From assembly GCA_963697345.1 (NCBI GenBank), contig CAVONS010000007.1:310001-374000 (forward strand): DNA of 64,000 nucleotides, written 5' to 3'. How positions within the stretch are numbered: position 1 is the stretch's first letter; every line of letters begins with the position of its first letter. Origin of the DNA: Prado023 sp963697345 (GTDB lineage: Bacteria; Actinomycetota; Actinomycetes; S36-B12; CAIYMF01). A program made the translations under genes and the position numbers. Positions 49,467-58,583 of this stretch are shown here, piece after piece. The notes under the pieces were generated by a model. The model made no database searches, had not been told where the DNA came from, and was given only the letters and a program-made list of their open reading frames with translations.

Positions 49467-50828
49467 TTGACTGTGGCGGGCCAGGACGATCACTTCTGGG
49501 GCGATGAGCGCCCCGCGGTGGACGCCGTTCTCGCCTGGGTCGCCGACCGGGTGGCCCGCTCCAGCGATCCCAAGACGACGGCCCGCCCGGAGTCGGAGCT
49601 GGCTGCCGCTGCCGGTGCCACGGTCACCGCCGACGGGATCGGGTGGCAGGCGGCCCTCGGCGTCTTCGACCGTGTCCTGGTCCCCGCCACCCGCGCACAG
49701 GACGACACCCTGAACCTCGCCTACATCCCGGCCGCCCCGACGAAGTCAGCGATCGCCTTCGACCTGGCCACCAGCGCCGCGAACGTGTTCGGCGGGATCT
49801 GGGAGGCTGGTGCCGGGGCCATCCACGCGGAGAACGAGGCGCTGGCATGGATCGTCGAACTCCTGGGTTGGCCGGAGTCGGCCGGGGGCACGTTCGTCTC
49901 GGGCGGGACGATGGGCAACCTCTCTGCCCTCGTGGCAGCCCGTGAGTCCGCCCGGACCCGGCGTGGTGGCGTCCCGGAGGGTGGCTGGCTGCTGGCCTGC
50001 ACCTCCGAGGCCCACTCCTCCATCGAGGGTGCCGCCCGGGTGCTGGATGTCGGGATCGTCGAGATCCCCCAGGACGAGCGTGGCCACCTGACCGGGTCGG
50101 CCCTGCGCGCGGCCCTGGTCGAGCACCCGAGTGTGTTCGCCGTGGTCGCCTCGGCGGGGACGACCAACGGCGGAGTGGTGGACGACCTGGCCGACATCGC
50201 CGATGTCTGCCACGAGCACGACGTGTGGTTGCACGTGGACGGGGCCTATGGGGGTGCCGGCCTGGTCGCGCCCACCGTTCGGCACCGGTTCGCCGGGATC
50301 GAGCGGGCGGACAGCTTCATCGTCGATCCGCACAAGTGGTTCTTCGCCCCGTACGACTGCTGCGCACTGCTGTACCGCGACCCCCGCGCAGGGCGGGCCG
50401 CCCACGCCCAGCACGCCACCTACCTGGACCAGATCGACCGGGAGGAGTGGAATCCATCCGACTACGCCACTCATCTCTCGCGCCGGACCAGGGGACTGCC
50501 GTTCTGGTTCTCCCTGGCGGTGCACGGCACCGACCGCTACCGGGCGGCCATCGAGACCACCCTGTCGATCGCGCGGGAGGTGGCTGCCGGCATCGCGGCC
50601 CAGGAGCACCTCGCCCTGGTCCAGCCCCCGGAGCTGTCCGTCCTGCTCTTCGCCCGCCGTGGCTGGAGCGCCGACCAGTACCGGGAATGGTCGCGCCGGG
50701 CTGCGCTCGGGGGGGCGATCCTGTGCGTGCCCACGACGTGGCACGGCCAGACCGTGCTGCGCCTGGCGTTCGTCAACCCCGACACCGACCCCGCGCGTGT
50801 GCTGGCCGCCCTGGACAGCCTGCGCTGA
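49467..50828 (+). CDS. PLP-dependent group II amino-acid decarboxylase
   Basis: 453 residues from TTG 49467, chosen for the AGGAGG five bases upstream (GTG 49473 is possible). The pyridoxal lysine is in DSFIVDPHKWFFAPYDCCALL, the cofactor aspartate/alanine in VWLHVDGAYGG, and SGGTMGNLSAL near residue 145 binds the phosphate. This fold covers aromatic amino-acid, glutamate and diaminobutyrate decarboxylases. The exact substrate cannot be read from sequence. Convergent with the ThrE-type exporter gene. Confidence 0.88.
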   Translation: MTVAGQDDHFWGDERPAVDAVLAWVADRVARSSDPKTTARPESELAAAAGATVTADGIGWQAALGVFDRVLVPATRAQDDTLNLAYIPAAPTKSAIAFDLATSAANVFGGIWEAGAGAIHAENEALAWIVELLGWPESAGGTFVSGGTMGNLSALVAARESARTRRGGVPEGGWLLACTSEAHSSIEGAARVLDVGIVEIPQDERGHLTGSALRAALVEHPSVFAVVASAGTTNGGVVDDLADIADVCHEHDVWLHVDGAYGGAGLVAPTVRHRFAGIERADSFIVDPHKWFFAPYDCCALLYRDPRAGRAAHAQHATYLDQIDREEWNPSDYATHLSRRTRGLPFWFSLAVHGTDRYRAAIETTLSIAREVAAGIAAQEHLALVQPPELSVLLFARRGWSADQYREWSRRAALGGAILCVPTTWHGQTVLRLAFVNPDTDPARVLAALDSLR

Positions 50829-50869
50829 CCCGGCTCGGTGGCCCCGGAGTCGGGACATCACCCGACGGC

Positions 50870-52792
50870 CTAGCGCTCTGGCGAGTCAACCTCTGCGCTC
50901 GAGGGGTTCACGCCGCCCCGCCTCGGCAGCGAGACCCTTGCGGCGGACAGCCCGATCGAGACCACCAGCCCGAGCATGATGCCCAGCGCGATGCTGGCCA
51001 TGGTCGCTCCCGCGTTGACCAGCGTCGTCAGGCCGAGGGCTTGTTCCTCCCCCAGGATGCTGGTCACGCCGACCAGTGCCGCGGCGCCGGGGACCAGCAA
51101 CCAGAACGCCGGCAGGAACGTGACCAGCGTCGTCGGCCCGGACGGCTGGCTGGCCACGAAGAACGCCACGGGGGTCATGGCCAGGGCGCCGCAGAAGGCT
51201 GCGAGTCCGCTGCCCAGCAGCAGGCCGCCGATCACCTGGCCGGCGAAGGCAACGTACAGAACCAGAAGGATCCAACCCAGGGACGCCCGCCGGGCACACC
51301 GGTTCACCACCGCCCCGACCCCGAAGATCGCCACGCCCAGCCACGCTGCCAGCGCACCGAGCGGCTCGGTCGCCACCTCGGCAGCACTCCCGGCTGGCAC
51401 TCCGACCAGCCGGGAGCCGGCCAGCAGGCCCAGCGCGAGGAGCACGAGCCGCATCCCGCCCGCGGCGAGCCGGCCCGCCCCGGAGACGATCTGCCCTGTC
51501 GCGAGCTCAATCACGCCGGTGGTCAGCAGGGCGCCGGGGAGAAGGGCCACCAGCGGCGCGATCAGGGGGCTCAGACCGCTGATGTCGATGCCCGCCCTGC
51601 CCAGCAGGAAGACGGAGGCTGAGACCCCGAACGCGCTCAGAACCGGGACGAACACCTGGAAGGGTTGCGAGAACCGACCCGCCCACCGTTGAAGTGACCC
51701 GACGGCAGCGCCCAGCACGGCCGAGATGGCCAGCCCAGTCCACGACGCACCCAGGATGAGCGCCAGCCCGAGGGTCATCACGATGTACCCGAACACCTGG
51801 GACCGGGCAGAGAACTCCGGGGCCATCGAGCGGGCCTGTGCAAGGCGTTCCAGACCCACCACGGGTCCGATCCGGCCGCGCTCGGCGTCGCTGACCACGT
51901 CGAACACCGCGTCCACCTGGTCCAGGCGCAGCGGTGCGCTCCCGGCCGCGGACACGGCGGTCTGCACGGTGCCCTGTGATGGGACCGAGACGAACAACGC
52001 CGTGGGCATCACCACGATCTCGGCCTCGGGAACGCCGTTGGCGGCAGCCACCTTCTTGAGTGTGACCTCGACGTGGGTGACCGGGTCCGAGGATTCGACC
52101 ATGGCCTCGCCCAGGGCGATCAGGAAGCTCATCACCTCACCGGTCTGGGTGGGCAGGCCAGCAGCGGGCTCTGGCATCGCAGGCCCTGGCGAGTGGGCGG
52201 GCACGATGAGTGCCACGGCATCGGACCACGTGGTGCTCGAGGGCTCCTCGGCGGAGCCCGGGTCCCCGGGGACAGCCCCCGGTGGCTCAGAACGTCTGGC
52301 TGACCTGGTCGCGATCGTCCGGATGGCCAGCGCCGCTGCCAGCAGCACGAGGACGGCGATCAGGACCATGCCGAGCGGAACGTCGGAGTCCGTGACCGCC
52401 GGAGGCGTCGCTGGCCGCGGGCTGCTCGACGGTGTCGGCGTGCTGTCCGCGGAGGCCGACGCAGTCGGTGAGCTCGACGCCGAGGGTGAGCTCGACGCGG
52501 ACGGTGAGCTCGACGCCGTCGGCGTGCCTGAGGCTGACGGTGCGCTGGACGCGGACGGTGAGGCGCTGGCCGTGGCGTCAGCGGTCTCGGTCGGGGCGAG
52601 GCTCTGTGCCGGATCGGCCGGCGCGTCGGTTGCCGCCGGGGCGGGCAGGGGTGTCGCCGTGACCGTGCCCACGGCCCCCAGCGCCACGGCGAGGACCACC
52701 ACGGCCAGCGCGAGTGCTCGGGACCAGTGGCGGGCAGCGGTCCGCCACGATCCCGGACCTCGCGCCGCACCCGGTCCCCAGAGGGTGCTCAT
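50870..52792 (-). CDS. ThrE-type threonine/serine exporter with secreted-like N-terminal extension
   Basis: 640 residues from ATG 52792. An N-terminal hydrophobic segment (about 25-47) is followed by a Ser/Ala/Pro/Thr low-complexity stretch (about 48-135), another membrane helix (about 143-163), then a cytosolic ThrE-type domain with the block TGEVMSFLIALGEAMV, and ten or so membrane helices (YIVMTLGLALILGASWTG onward). ThrE proteins export threonine/serine. The ~160-residue front part is not part of the core transporter. CAGGCT seven bases upstream suggests a leaderless mRNA. Confidence 0.85.
   Translation of the reverse strand: MSTLWGPGAARGPGSWRTAARHWSRALALAVVVLAVALGAVGTVTATPLPAPAATDAPADPAQSLAPTETADATASASPSASSAPSASGTPTASSSPSASSSPSASSSPTASASADSTPTPSSSPRPATPPAVTDSDVPLGMVLIAVLVLLAAALAIRTIATRSARRSEPPGAVPGDPGSAEEPSSTTWSDAVALIVPAHSPGPAMPEPAAGLPTQTGEVMSFLIALGEAMVESSDPVTHVEVTLKKVAAANGVPEAEIVVMPTALFVSVPSQGTVQTAVSAAGSAPLRLDQVDAVFDVVSDAERGRIGPVVGLERLAQARSMAPEFSARSQVFGYIVMTLGLALILGASWTGLAISAVLGAAVGSLQRWAGRFSQPFQVFVPVLSAFGVSASVFLLGRAGIDISGLSPLIAPLVALLPGALLTTGVIELATGQIVSGAGRLAAGGMRLVLLALGLLAGSRLVGVPAGSAAEVATEPLGALAAWLGVAIFGVGAVVNRCARRASLGWILLVLYVAFAGQVIGGLLLGSGLAAFCGALAMTPVAFFVASQPSGPTTLVTFLPAFWLLVPGAAALVGVTSILGEEQALGLTTLVNAGATMASIALGIMLGLVVSIGLSAARVSLPRRGGVNPSSAEVDSPER
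52440..52562 (-). repeat. Short tandem repeats encoding Ser-Ala-Ser-Pro units
   Basis: Iterated GACGGTGAGCTCGACGC-type units on the plus strand encode (S)PSASS repeats in the ThrE-type protein on the minus strand. Length variation by slippage is likely. Confidence 0.6.
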
Positions 52793-52877
52793 GGCCCGCA
52801 GCCTGCCATGCAGGCCCCGGTCGAGGCGGCGTGGGAGAGCGGCATCCGCCTTCGCCGGGGCAGTAGATTCCACCCTG

Positions 52878-53153
52878 ATGGACACCCCCGCAGAGCCTGT
52901 CCCCCTTCCCACGGGCAGGGCAACGACGTCCATGGCCCTGGGCATCCTGGGGTTGGTGCTGTCCCTGTTCTGCTTCATCGGCGTGGTGCCGGCGATCCCG
53001 GCCTTCATCCTCGGTGTGCAGGCCCTGCGCGAGTGCAGTCGCGACGAGGCGGGCGGCCGCGGCATGGCCATTGCCGGGATCGTCATGAGCCAGATCAGCA
53101 TCATCCTGGCCGTGCTCACCGGGCTCGTATTCCTGACCGGTGGGTCCGCGTGA
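52878..53153 (+). CDS. DUF4190 small membrane protein
   Basis: 91 residues. TSMALGILGLVLSLFCFIGVVPAIPAFILG and GMAIAGIVMSQISIILAVL give the two hydrophobic segments and the Gly-rich G-I-L-G-L pattern of DUF4190. Function unknown. TAGATT (52864-52869) eight bases upstream is a possible leaderless-type -10. Divergent from the ThrE-type gene. Confidence 0.82.
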   Translation: MDTPAEPVPLPTGRATTSMALGILGLVLSLFCFIGVVPAIPAFILGVQALRECSRDEAGGRGMAIAGIVMSQISIILAVLTGLVFLTGGSA

Positions 53154-53172
53154 ATCGAACGGCCCGGCGCGC

Positions 53173-54960
53173 TCAGCGGGTGTAGAGCGCCTCGATCTGC
53201 GACGCGTAGTCGGTGGTGACCACGGAGCGCTTGAGCTTCAGCGTGGGTGTCATGTGCCCCGACTCCTCGGTGAACTGCGCGTCGATCAGGCGCCAGGCCC
53301 GGATCGACTCCGCCTTGGAGACAGCAGCGTTGGCGTCGTCGACGGCCGCCTGGATCGCAGCGTTCAGGTCCGGGTCGTCGTGCAGCTCGGCCGACGTGCT
53401 ACCCGGCTTGTTGTGCGCCGAGGCCCACGCCGACAGGGCGTCGGGATCGAGGGTGACCAGCGCGCCGATGAACGGCTGGCCCTCGCCGACCACCATCGCC
53501 TGGCTGATCAGGGCATGCGCGCCCATCCTGTCCTCCAGGACCGCCGGTGCGACGTTCTTGCCGCCGGCAGTGACGATGATCTCCTTCTTGCGCCCGGTGA
53601 TGTGCAGGTAGCCCTCAGCGTCCAGGGTGCCCAGGTCGCCGGTCTGGAACCACCCCTCGGCGTCGATCACCTGCGCCGTCGCGTCGGGGTTGTGGTGGTA
53701 GCCGGACATCATGTACGGCCCGCGCAGCCAGATCTCACCGTCGTCGGCGATCCGCACTGACGTCCCCGGCATGGGTTGGCCGACGGAGCCGATCCGGGGC
53801 GAATCGGCACGATTGAACGTGCCTGATGCCGTCGTCTCGGTCAGGCCGTAACCCTCCATCACCGTCAGGCCGATGCCCGCGTAGAAGTGCCCGAGACGTT
53901 CCCCGAGGCTGGCACCACCGGTGATCGCGTAGCGCAGCTGGCCCCCCATCGCTTCGCGGAGGCGGCTGTAGACCAACCGATCGAACACGGCATGCTCGGC
54001 CCGCAGGGGCAGGCTGGGGCCGCCGTCGTGCAGCGCTCGCCCATAGGCGATGGCCACGGTGGTCGCGCGGTCGAAGATGCGTCCCTTGCCGCTGGCGTGC
54101 GCCTTCTGCTGGGAGGCGGTGAAGATCTTCTCGAAGATCCGGGGGACGCCCACCAGGAAGGTCGGTCGGAAGCTGATCATGTCGCCGGGCAGGAGCTTGG
54201 CGTTCGGGCAGTGCGCGACCTGCATCCCGCCGAATGCGCTGTACACCTGGGCGCCCCGCCCGAGGACGTGCGCCAGCGGGAGGAAGAGCACGGTCCTGGC
54301 CCCGGGCTCGCTCACGACCGGCGCCGTGCCGACAGCCAGGGTGCGTGCGACGTACATGAGGCTCTCGTGGGAGATGACGCAGCCCTTCGGCCGCCCCGTC
54401 GTGCCGGAGGTGTACACGATGGTGGCCGGGTCACCGACCGAGACGGAGGCGATCCGCTCCTCGAGCACCTCATCGGCGACCGAGGCGCCCTCGGCCTGCA
54501 GGGCGGAGAGGAGATCGTCGTCCATGACCCAGACCGGGGGGACCGTCCCGAGGGTCGATCCGTGCACCCGATCCGCGGACGATCGCGAGTCGGTGATGAC
54601 TGCGACGACCTCACTGTCCTGGAGGATCCACTCGATCTGCTCGGCGGAGGAGGAGTCGTAGATCGGCACGGCGAAGGCCCCGGCGGTCCACAGGGCGAAG
54701 TCCAGGACCGTCCACTCGTAGCGCGTGGGGGACAGGATGGCCACGGGCTGCCCGGCCGGGACCCCGCGGGCGACCAGCCCACGAGCCACAGATCGCACCA
54801 GGTCGTTGAACTGGGCTGCAGTGACGTCCTCCCAGGTGTCCCCGGAGCGCAGCGCGTACATCGGACTGTCGGGGAACTTCGCGGCCCGCGTGGCGGGGAT
54901 CGAGGCAAGGGTGTCCTCGATCGGGAGGTCGATCGCGGGGGGATAGGTCAACTCGTGCAC
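53173..54960 (-). CDS. Long-chain acyl-CoA ligase (AMP-forming)
   Basis: 595 residues from GTG 54960, preceded by AGAAGG. The AMP/ATP loop is IVYTSGTTGRPKG, followed by FLPLAHVLGRGAQ, GYGLTETTASGTFN, WFQTGDLGTLDAEGYLHITGRKKEIIV, and the C-terminal catalytic lysine in MTPTLKLKRSVV. This is the FadD15/ACSL-like branch that activates free fatty acids to acyl-CoA at the membrane. Stands alone on its strand, so direct links to other lipid genes are not evident. Confidence 0.93.
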   Translation of the reverse strand: MHELTYPPAIDLPIEDTLASIPATRAAKFPDSPMYALRSGDTWEDVTAAQFNDLVRSVARGLVARGVPAGQPVAILSPTRYEWTVLDFALWTAGAFAVPIYDSSSAEQIEWILQDSEVVAVITDSRSSADRVHGSTLGTVPPVWVMDDDLLSALQAEGASVADEVLEERIASVSVGDPATIVYTSGTTGRPKGCVISHESLMYVARTLAVGTAPVVSEPGARTVLFLPLAHVLGRGAQVYSAFGGMQVAHCPNAKLLPGDMISFRPTFLVGVPRIFEKIFTASQQKAHASGKGRIFDRATTVAIAYGRALHDGGPSLPLRAEHAVFDRLVYSRLREAMGGQLRYAITGGASLGERLGHFYAGIGLTVMEGYGLTETTASGTFNRADSPRIGSVGQPMPGTSVRIADDGEIWLRGPYMMSGYHHNPDATAQVIDAEGWFQTGDLGTLDAEGYLHITGRKKEIIVTAGGKNVAPAVLEDRMGAHALISQAMVVGEGQPFIGALVTLDPDALSAWASAHNKPGSTSAELHDDPDLNAAIQAAVDDANAAVSKAESIRAWRLIDAQFTEESGHMTPTLKLKRSVVTTDYASQIEALYTR

Positions 54961-55045
54961 GGGAACCACCTTCTGCCAACCGGACGGGTGGCCTTCTTTG
55001 CACACTAGCCGCTGGCAGCGCCGAAGCCCGACGCCTGGTCCGGTG

Positions 55046-56179
55046 TCAGTCGCCCAGCCCCGCGCCGACCTTGCGGGCAGCAGTGACCCACTCGTGATCG
55101 GGCGGAACGAGCTTGACCTTGCCCGCCACGTCGGCCAGGGGGACCGGTACCGCGCCGTCGCCACGCGCGGCCACCATGTAGCCGTACTCGCCGTCGGCCA
55201 CCAGGTCGGCCGCGGCAGCGCCCAGGCGGGTGGCCAGCAGCCGGTCCGCGGCGCAGGGCGTCCCACCGCGCTGGACGTACCCGAGGATCGTGACCCGGGA
55301 CTCCAGCCCGGTCGCCGCCTCGAGCTCCCGGGCCAGCCGGAAGGTGTGCTCGCGCTGGGAGTCCTCCACGTGTGCCAGGTGGGACTTGGCGGCCCGCTTG
55401 GACTCAGGGGTGCTGGCCGCCTTCACGAGCAGCTTGGCCGCCTCGTAGTCGGCGGAGTCCTCGGTGTCACGCGCGCCCTCGGCGACGGCGACGACGCTGA
55501 AGCTGCTGCCCCGGGCGGTGCGCGACCGGATCGTCTCGGCCACCTTCTCCACCGAGTAGGGGATCTCCGGGATGAGGATCGCGTCGGCGCCGCCGGCGAT
55601 CCCGGCGGCCAGGGTGAGCCATCCCGCTCGGTGTCCCATGATCTCGGTGAGGATGATCCGGTGGTGGCTGTGCGCGGTGCTGTGCACCCGGTCGATCGCC
55701 TCGGTCGCGATCTCGGTGGCGGTGGCGAAGCCGAAGCTGGTGTCCGTGCCCGCGATGTCATTGTCGATCGTCTTGGGGAGCGTCAGGACGTTGAGACCCG
55801 CCTTCTGCAGTCGCATCGCGTTCTTGGCCGTCCCGCCACCGCCGATGACGATCAGCCCGTCGAGCGCCTCCCGCTCGTAGTTCTCCACGACGGTGGGCAC
55901 CATGTCCTGGATCTGTCCGTCGACCTCCATGCGGTGCACCTTGTCCCGGCTCGTGCCGAGGATGGTCCCGCCGCGGGTCAGGATCCCGGACAGGGCCGCG
56001 CTGTCCAGGGGGAAGTGCCGGTTGAGCGCCAGCCCGGTGATGCCGTCGCGGAACCCCACGAGCTCCATCCCGTAGTGGCCGATGGCGGTCTTGCCCACGC
56101 CGCGGATCGCCGCGTTGAGCCCGGGGCTGTCGCCGCCCGCAGTCAGGATCCCGATGCGCTTGGGCTTCCTACGTGCCAT
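55046..56179 (-). CDS. pfkA: 6-phosphofructokinase with altered phosphoryl-donor site
   Basis: 377 residues from ATG behind GGAGGT. ILTAGGDSPGLNAAIRG, PKTIDNDIAGTDTSFGFATA, and EIMGHRAGWLTLAAGIAGGADAILIPEIP are classical. In the donor site the usual G-G-D/E-G-S/T motif reads GGGGT (IVIGGGGTAKNAM), so the acidic residue is gone. Lys at the position of E. coli Gly124 (PKTIDND) is shared with PPi-type and actinobacterial mixed-group PFKs. Whether it uses ATP or pyrophosphate cannot be decided from sequence. Confidence 0.92.
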   Translation of the reverse strand: MARRKPKRIGILTAGGDSPGLNAAIRGVGKTAIGHYGMELVGFRDGITGLALNRHFPLDSAALSGILTRGGTILGTSRDKVHRMEVDGQIQDMVPTVVENYEREALDGLIVIGGGGTAKNAMRLQKAGLNVLTLPKTIDNDIAGTDTSFGFATATEIATEAIDRVHSTAHSHHRIILTEIMGHRAGWLTLAAGIAGGADAILIPEIPYSVEKVAETIRSRTARGSSFSVVAVAEGARDTEDSADYEAAKLLVKAASTPESKRAAKSHLAHVEDSQREHTFRLARELEAATGLESRVTILGYVQRGGTPCAADRLLATRLGAAAADLVADGEYGYMVAARGDGAVPVPLADVAGKVKLVPPDHEWVTAARKVGAGLGD

Positions 56180-56276
56180 GACGGCTACCTCCAGGGATTG
56201 GGGCTGGGCTCGGCCACCGTACAGCGCGCTCGGCGGTGGGGCGGTGCACGGGCGCCGCGCGTGGAGGTGCCGGACG

Positions 56277-56282
56277 TAGGCT
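56277..56282 (+). promoter_or_regulatory. Leaderless-type -10 (TAGGCT) for the VOC gene
   Basis: TAGGCT, six bases, ATG 56289; no ribosome binding site. Confidence 0.5.
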
Positions 56283-56288
56283 TCGGCA

Positions 56289-56693
56289 ATGATCGGCCCG
56301 AAGCCCTACGTCCTGTTCCCCGGCACCGCTCGGGAGGCCCTGGCCTTCTACGCGGAGGTCTTCGGGGGCACCGTGCAGGTGCACACGCTGGCTGAGTTCG
56401 GCCGCACCGACGGTCCGCCCGATGCCATCGCCCACGGCCTCCTCGACGGCCCGGTGGCCCTCTACGGCGCCGATGCCGTCGGCCAGGATGCGCCGTTGCA
56501 GTGCGAGGGCCTCATGCTGTCGCTGCTGGGTGCCTCGGACCCGGCCACCCTCACCTCCTGGTTCGCAGGGCTGGCCGAGGGCGGCCGGATCGTGGACGAC
56601 CTCCAGGAGCGCGCGTGGGGCGCCTCGGACGGTCAGGTGATCGATCGGTTCGGCCTGCACTGGCTCATCGGCTTCGAGCACACAGCGGGCTGA
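56289..56693 (+). CDS. VOC-superfamily (glyoxalase/PhnB-like) protein
   Basis: 134 residues. PYVLFPGTAREALAFYAEVFGG is the first beta-alpha-beta unit with the F-Y-x-x-x-F-G-G hallmark, and VIDRFGLHWLIGF is the typical PhnB-like end. Members are often of unknown substrate. A single gene with its own promoter. Confidence 0.88.
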   Translation: MIGPKPYVLFPGTAREALAFYAEVFGGTVQVHTLAEFGRTDGPPDAIAHGLLDGPVALYGADAVGQDAPLQCEGLMLSLLGASDPATLTSWFAGLAEGGRIVDDLQERAWGASDGQVIDRFGLHWLIGFEHTAG

Positions 56694-56722
56694 CGCCTCG
56701 TCCCGGGCTCAGGGCAACGACC

Positions 56723-56728
56723 TAGGCT
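56723..56728 (+). promoter_or_regulatory. Leaderless-type -10 (TAGGCT) for the redoxin gene
   Basis: TAGGCT, six bases, ATG 56735. Confidence 0.5.
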
Positions 56729-56734
56729 GGTCCC

Positions 56735-57277
56735 ATGGCTGTCGAATCGACCATGGTCGCCCTGGGGTCCCCGTTGCCGGCGTTCACGCTTCCCGACCTG
56801 TCGGGCTCGGTGGTTGCCAGCGAGTCCTTCGCCGGACGGCCCTTGCTTGTGGCCTTCATGTGCAACCACTGCCCCTACGTCCAGCACGTGGAGCACCGGT
56901 TCGCCGAGGTGGTGCGCTCCCACGAGGGCCTGGCGGTCGTCGCGGTGTGCAGCAACGACGCCCATGCGTACCCCGAGGATGGGCCGGCTGGGCTTGCTGC
57001 CCAGGCTGCGCGGGCGGGTTGGGATTTCCCCTACCTCATCGACCGGGACCAGCAGGTGGGCAGGTCGTACGGGGCGGCGTGCACGCCGGACTTCTTCCTG
57101 TACGACGAGGCTGGGCTGCTGGCGTACCGCGGTGCGATGGACACCTCCACGCCGGGCAACGGCCATCCCGTGACCGGCGAGCTTCTCGACGCCGCCATCA
57201 CCGAGGTCCTGGCCGGCCGGCCCGTTCCGGAGCCGCACCGGCCCAGCATGGGCTGCTCGATCAAGTGGCGCGCCTGA
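56735..57277 (+). CDS. Thioredoxin-fold redoxin (AhpC/TSA-like)
   Basis: 180 residues without a signal peptide. The redox motif is C43-N-H-C46-P-Y-V in VAFMCNHCPYVQHVEHRF, with DFFLYDEAGLLAYRG and MGCSIKWRA at the end. This matches the PRX-like 'thioredoxin family protein' group whose C-x-x-C follows strand 1. Function probably thiol-disulfide exchange or peroxide reduction. Just upstream of the glutaredoxin-thioredoxin reductase fusion, which may reduce it. Confidence 0.87.
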   Translation: MAVESTMVALGSPLPAFTLPDLSGSVVASESFAGRPLLVAFMCNHCPYVQHVEHRFAEVVRSHEGLAVVAVCSNDAHAYPEDGPAGLAAQAARAGWDFPYLIDRDQQVGRSYGAACTPDFFLYDEAGLLAYRGAMDTSTPGNGHPVTGELLDAAITEVLAGRPVPEPHRPSMGCSIKWRA

Positions 57278-57343
57278 GGGCAGCGCGCGCGAGCCTGTCC
57301 CACCGGGAATCAGGTTCGGTGCGCGCATGGCGGCCGACTGGGC

Positions 57344-57349
57344 CAGACT
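57344..57349 (+). promoter_or_regulatory. Leaderless-type -10 (CAGACT) for the Grx-TrxR gene
   Basis: CAGACT, six bases, ATG 57356. Confidence 0.4.
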
Positions 57350-57355
57350 CGGGGG

Positions 57356-58558
57356 ATGACGGAATCTCCTGCCCCCCAGCCGGTCCTCTACGGCGCGTCC
57401 TGGTGCCCGGACTGCCGGCGCAGCAAGTCCTTCCTGAGCGAGCAGCGGGTGGCCTACACGTACGTGGACCTCGAGGCGTTCCCCGAGGAGCGCGCGACCG
57501 TCGAGCGGTACAACGACGGGAAGATGATCATCCCGACGATCGTCTTCGCGGACGGCAGCCACGTCGCTGAGCCCTCGAACGAGGAGCTGGCCGAGAAGCT
57601 GGGCCTGTCCCGCGAGGCGGCGGCCACGTCCTACGACGTGGTGATCGTGGGCGGGGGGCCGGCGGGCCTGACGACTGCGATCTATGCCGCGCGGGAGAAC
57701 CTGCGCACCCTCGTCATCGATCGGTCCGCGCTCGGCGGCCAGGCCGGCGTGACCGACCGGCTCGACAACTACCCCGGCTTCCCGGAGGGCATCAGCGGGA
57801 CCGAGCTGGCCTCGCGCTTCGTCGCCCAGGCGCAGCGCTACGGCGTGGAGACGCTGTCCGCGGTCAGCGTGGTGGGCCTGGACTCCGCCGACGGGCGAAC
57901 GACCGTGCGGACCTCGACGGGCCAGGAGCTGGCCGCCGGCGCGGTGGTGATCGCCACCGGATCGACCTACCGACGCACGGGCGCGACCGGTGAGGACGAC
58001 CTGATCGGCGCCGGCATCCACTTCTGCGCCACCTGCGACGGGCCGTTCTACCGGGACGCTGAGGAGGTGGTGGTCGTCGGCGGCGGGAACTCGGGTTTCG
58101 AGGAGGGCCTGTTCCTGACGCAGTTCGCCGGGCACGTGACGGTGATCGAGCGCGGCGCTTCACCGGGGGCATCCAGGCTGCTGCAGGACAAGGTGACGCA
58201 GCACCCGAAGATGACGGTCCTGACCGAGACCGGGGTGGCCGGATTCAGTGCGACCCCGGATGGGAAGCTCCGCGCAGTGACGCTGGTCGGCCCTGACGGG
58301 CAGGAACGTGAGCTCCTGGCCTCGGCGGCCTTCATCTTCGTGGGTCTGGACCCGAACACGGCCTGGCTGGAGGGCATGGTGGAGCTCGACGAGCGCGGAT
58401 TCATCGTGACCGACCGCATGCATGTGACCTCGGTCCCGGGGGTGTTCGCAGCCGGCGACGTGCGCGAGGGGTCCACCAAGCAGCTGGCCTCGGCGGTGGG
58501 CGAGGGCGCGTCCGTGGCCCTGCAGGTCCGGTATCACCTCGACGCCAGCAGGCCGTGA
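57356..58558 (+). CDS. Glutaredoxin - thioredoxin reductase fusion
   Basis: 400 residues. Residues 8-80 are a glutaredoxin/mycoredoxin-like domain with C17-P-D-C20 and the cis-proline block MIIPTIVFADG. Residues 92-400 are a thioredoxin reductase: DVVIVGGGPAGLTTAIYAA (FAD), HFCATCDGPF (redox disulfide) and VVVVGGGNSGFEEGLFL (NADPH), then GVFAAGDVREG. The reductase could deliver NADPH electrons to its own Grx domain or to the neighbouring redoxin. Such fusions are known but uncommon. Confidence 0.92.
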   Translation: MTESPAPQPVLYGASWCPDCRRSKSFLSEQRVAYTYVDLEAFPEERATVERYNDGKMIIPTIVFADGSHVAEPSNEELAEKLGLSREAAATSYDVVIVGGGPAGLTTAIYAARENLRTLVIDRSALGGQAGVTDRLDNYPGFPEGISGTELASRFVAQAQRYGVETLSAVSVVGLDSADGRTTVRTSTGQELAAGAVVIATGSTYRRTGATGEDDLIGAGIHFCATCDGPFYRDAEEVVVVGGGNSGFEEGLFLTQFAGHVTVIERGASPGASRLLQDKVTQHPKMTVLTETGVAGFSATPDGKLRAVTLVGPDGQERELLASAAFIFVGLDPNTAWLEGMVELDERGFIVTDRMHVTSVPGVFAAGDVREGSTKQLASAVGEGASVALQVRYHLDASRP

Positions 58559-58583
58559 TGGGCGAAACCACGCAGGACCTCCG

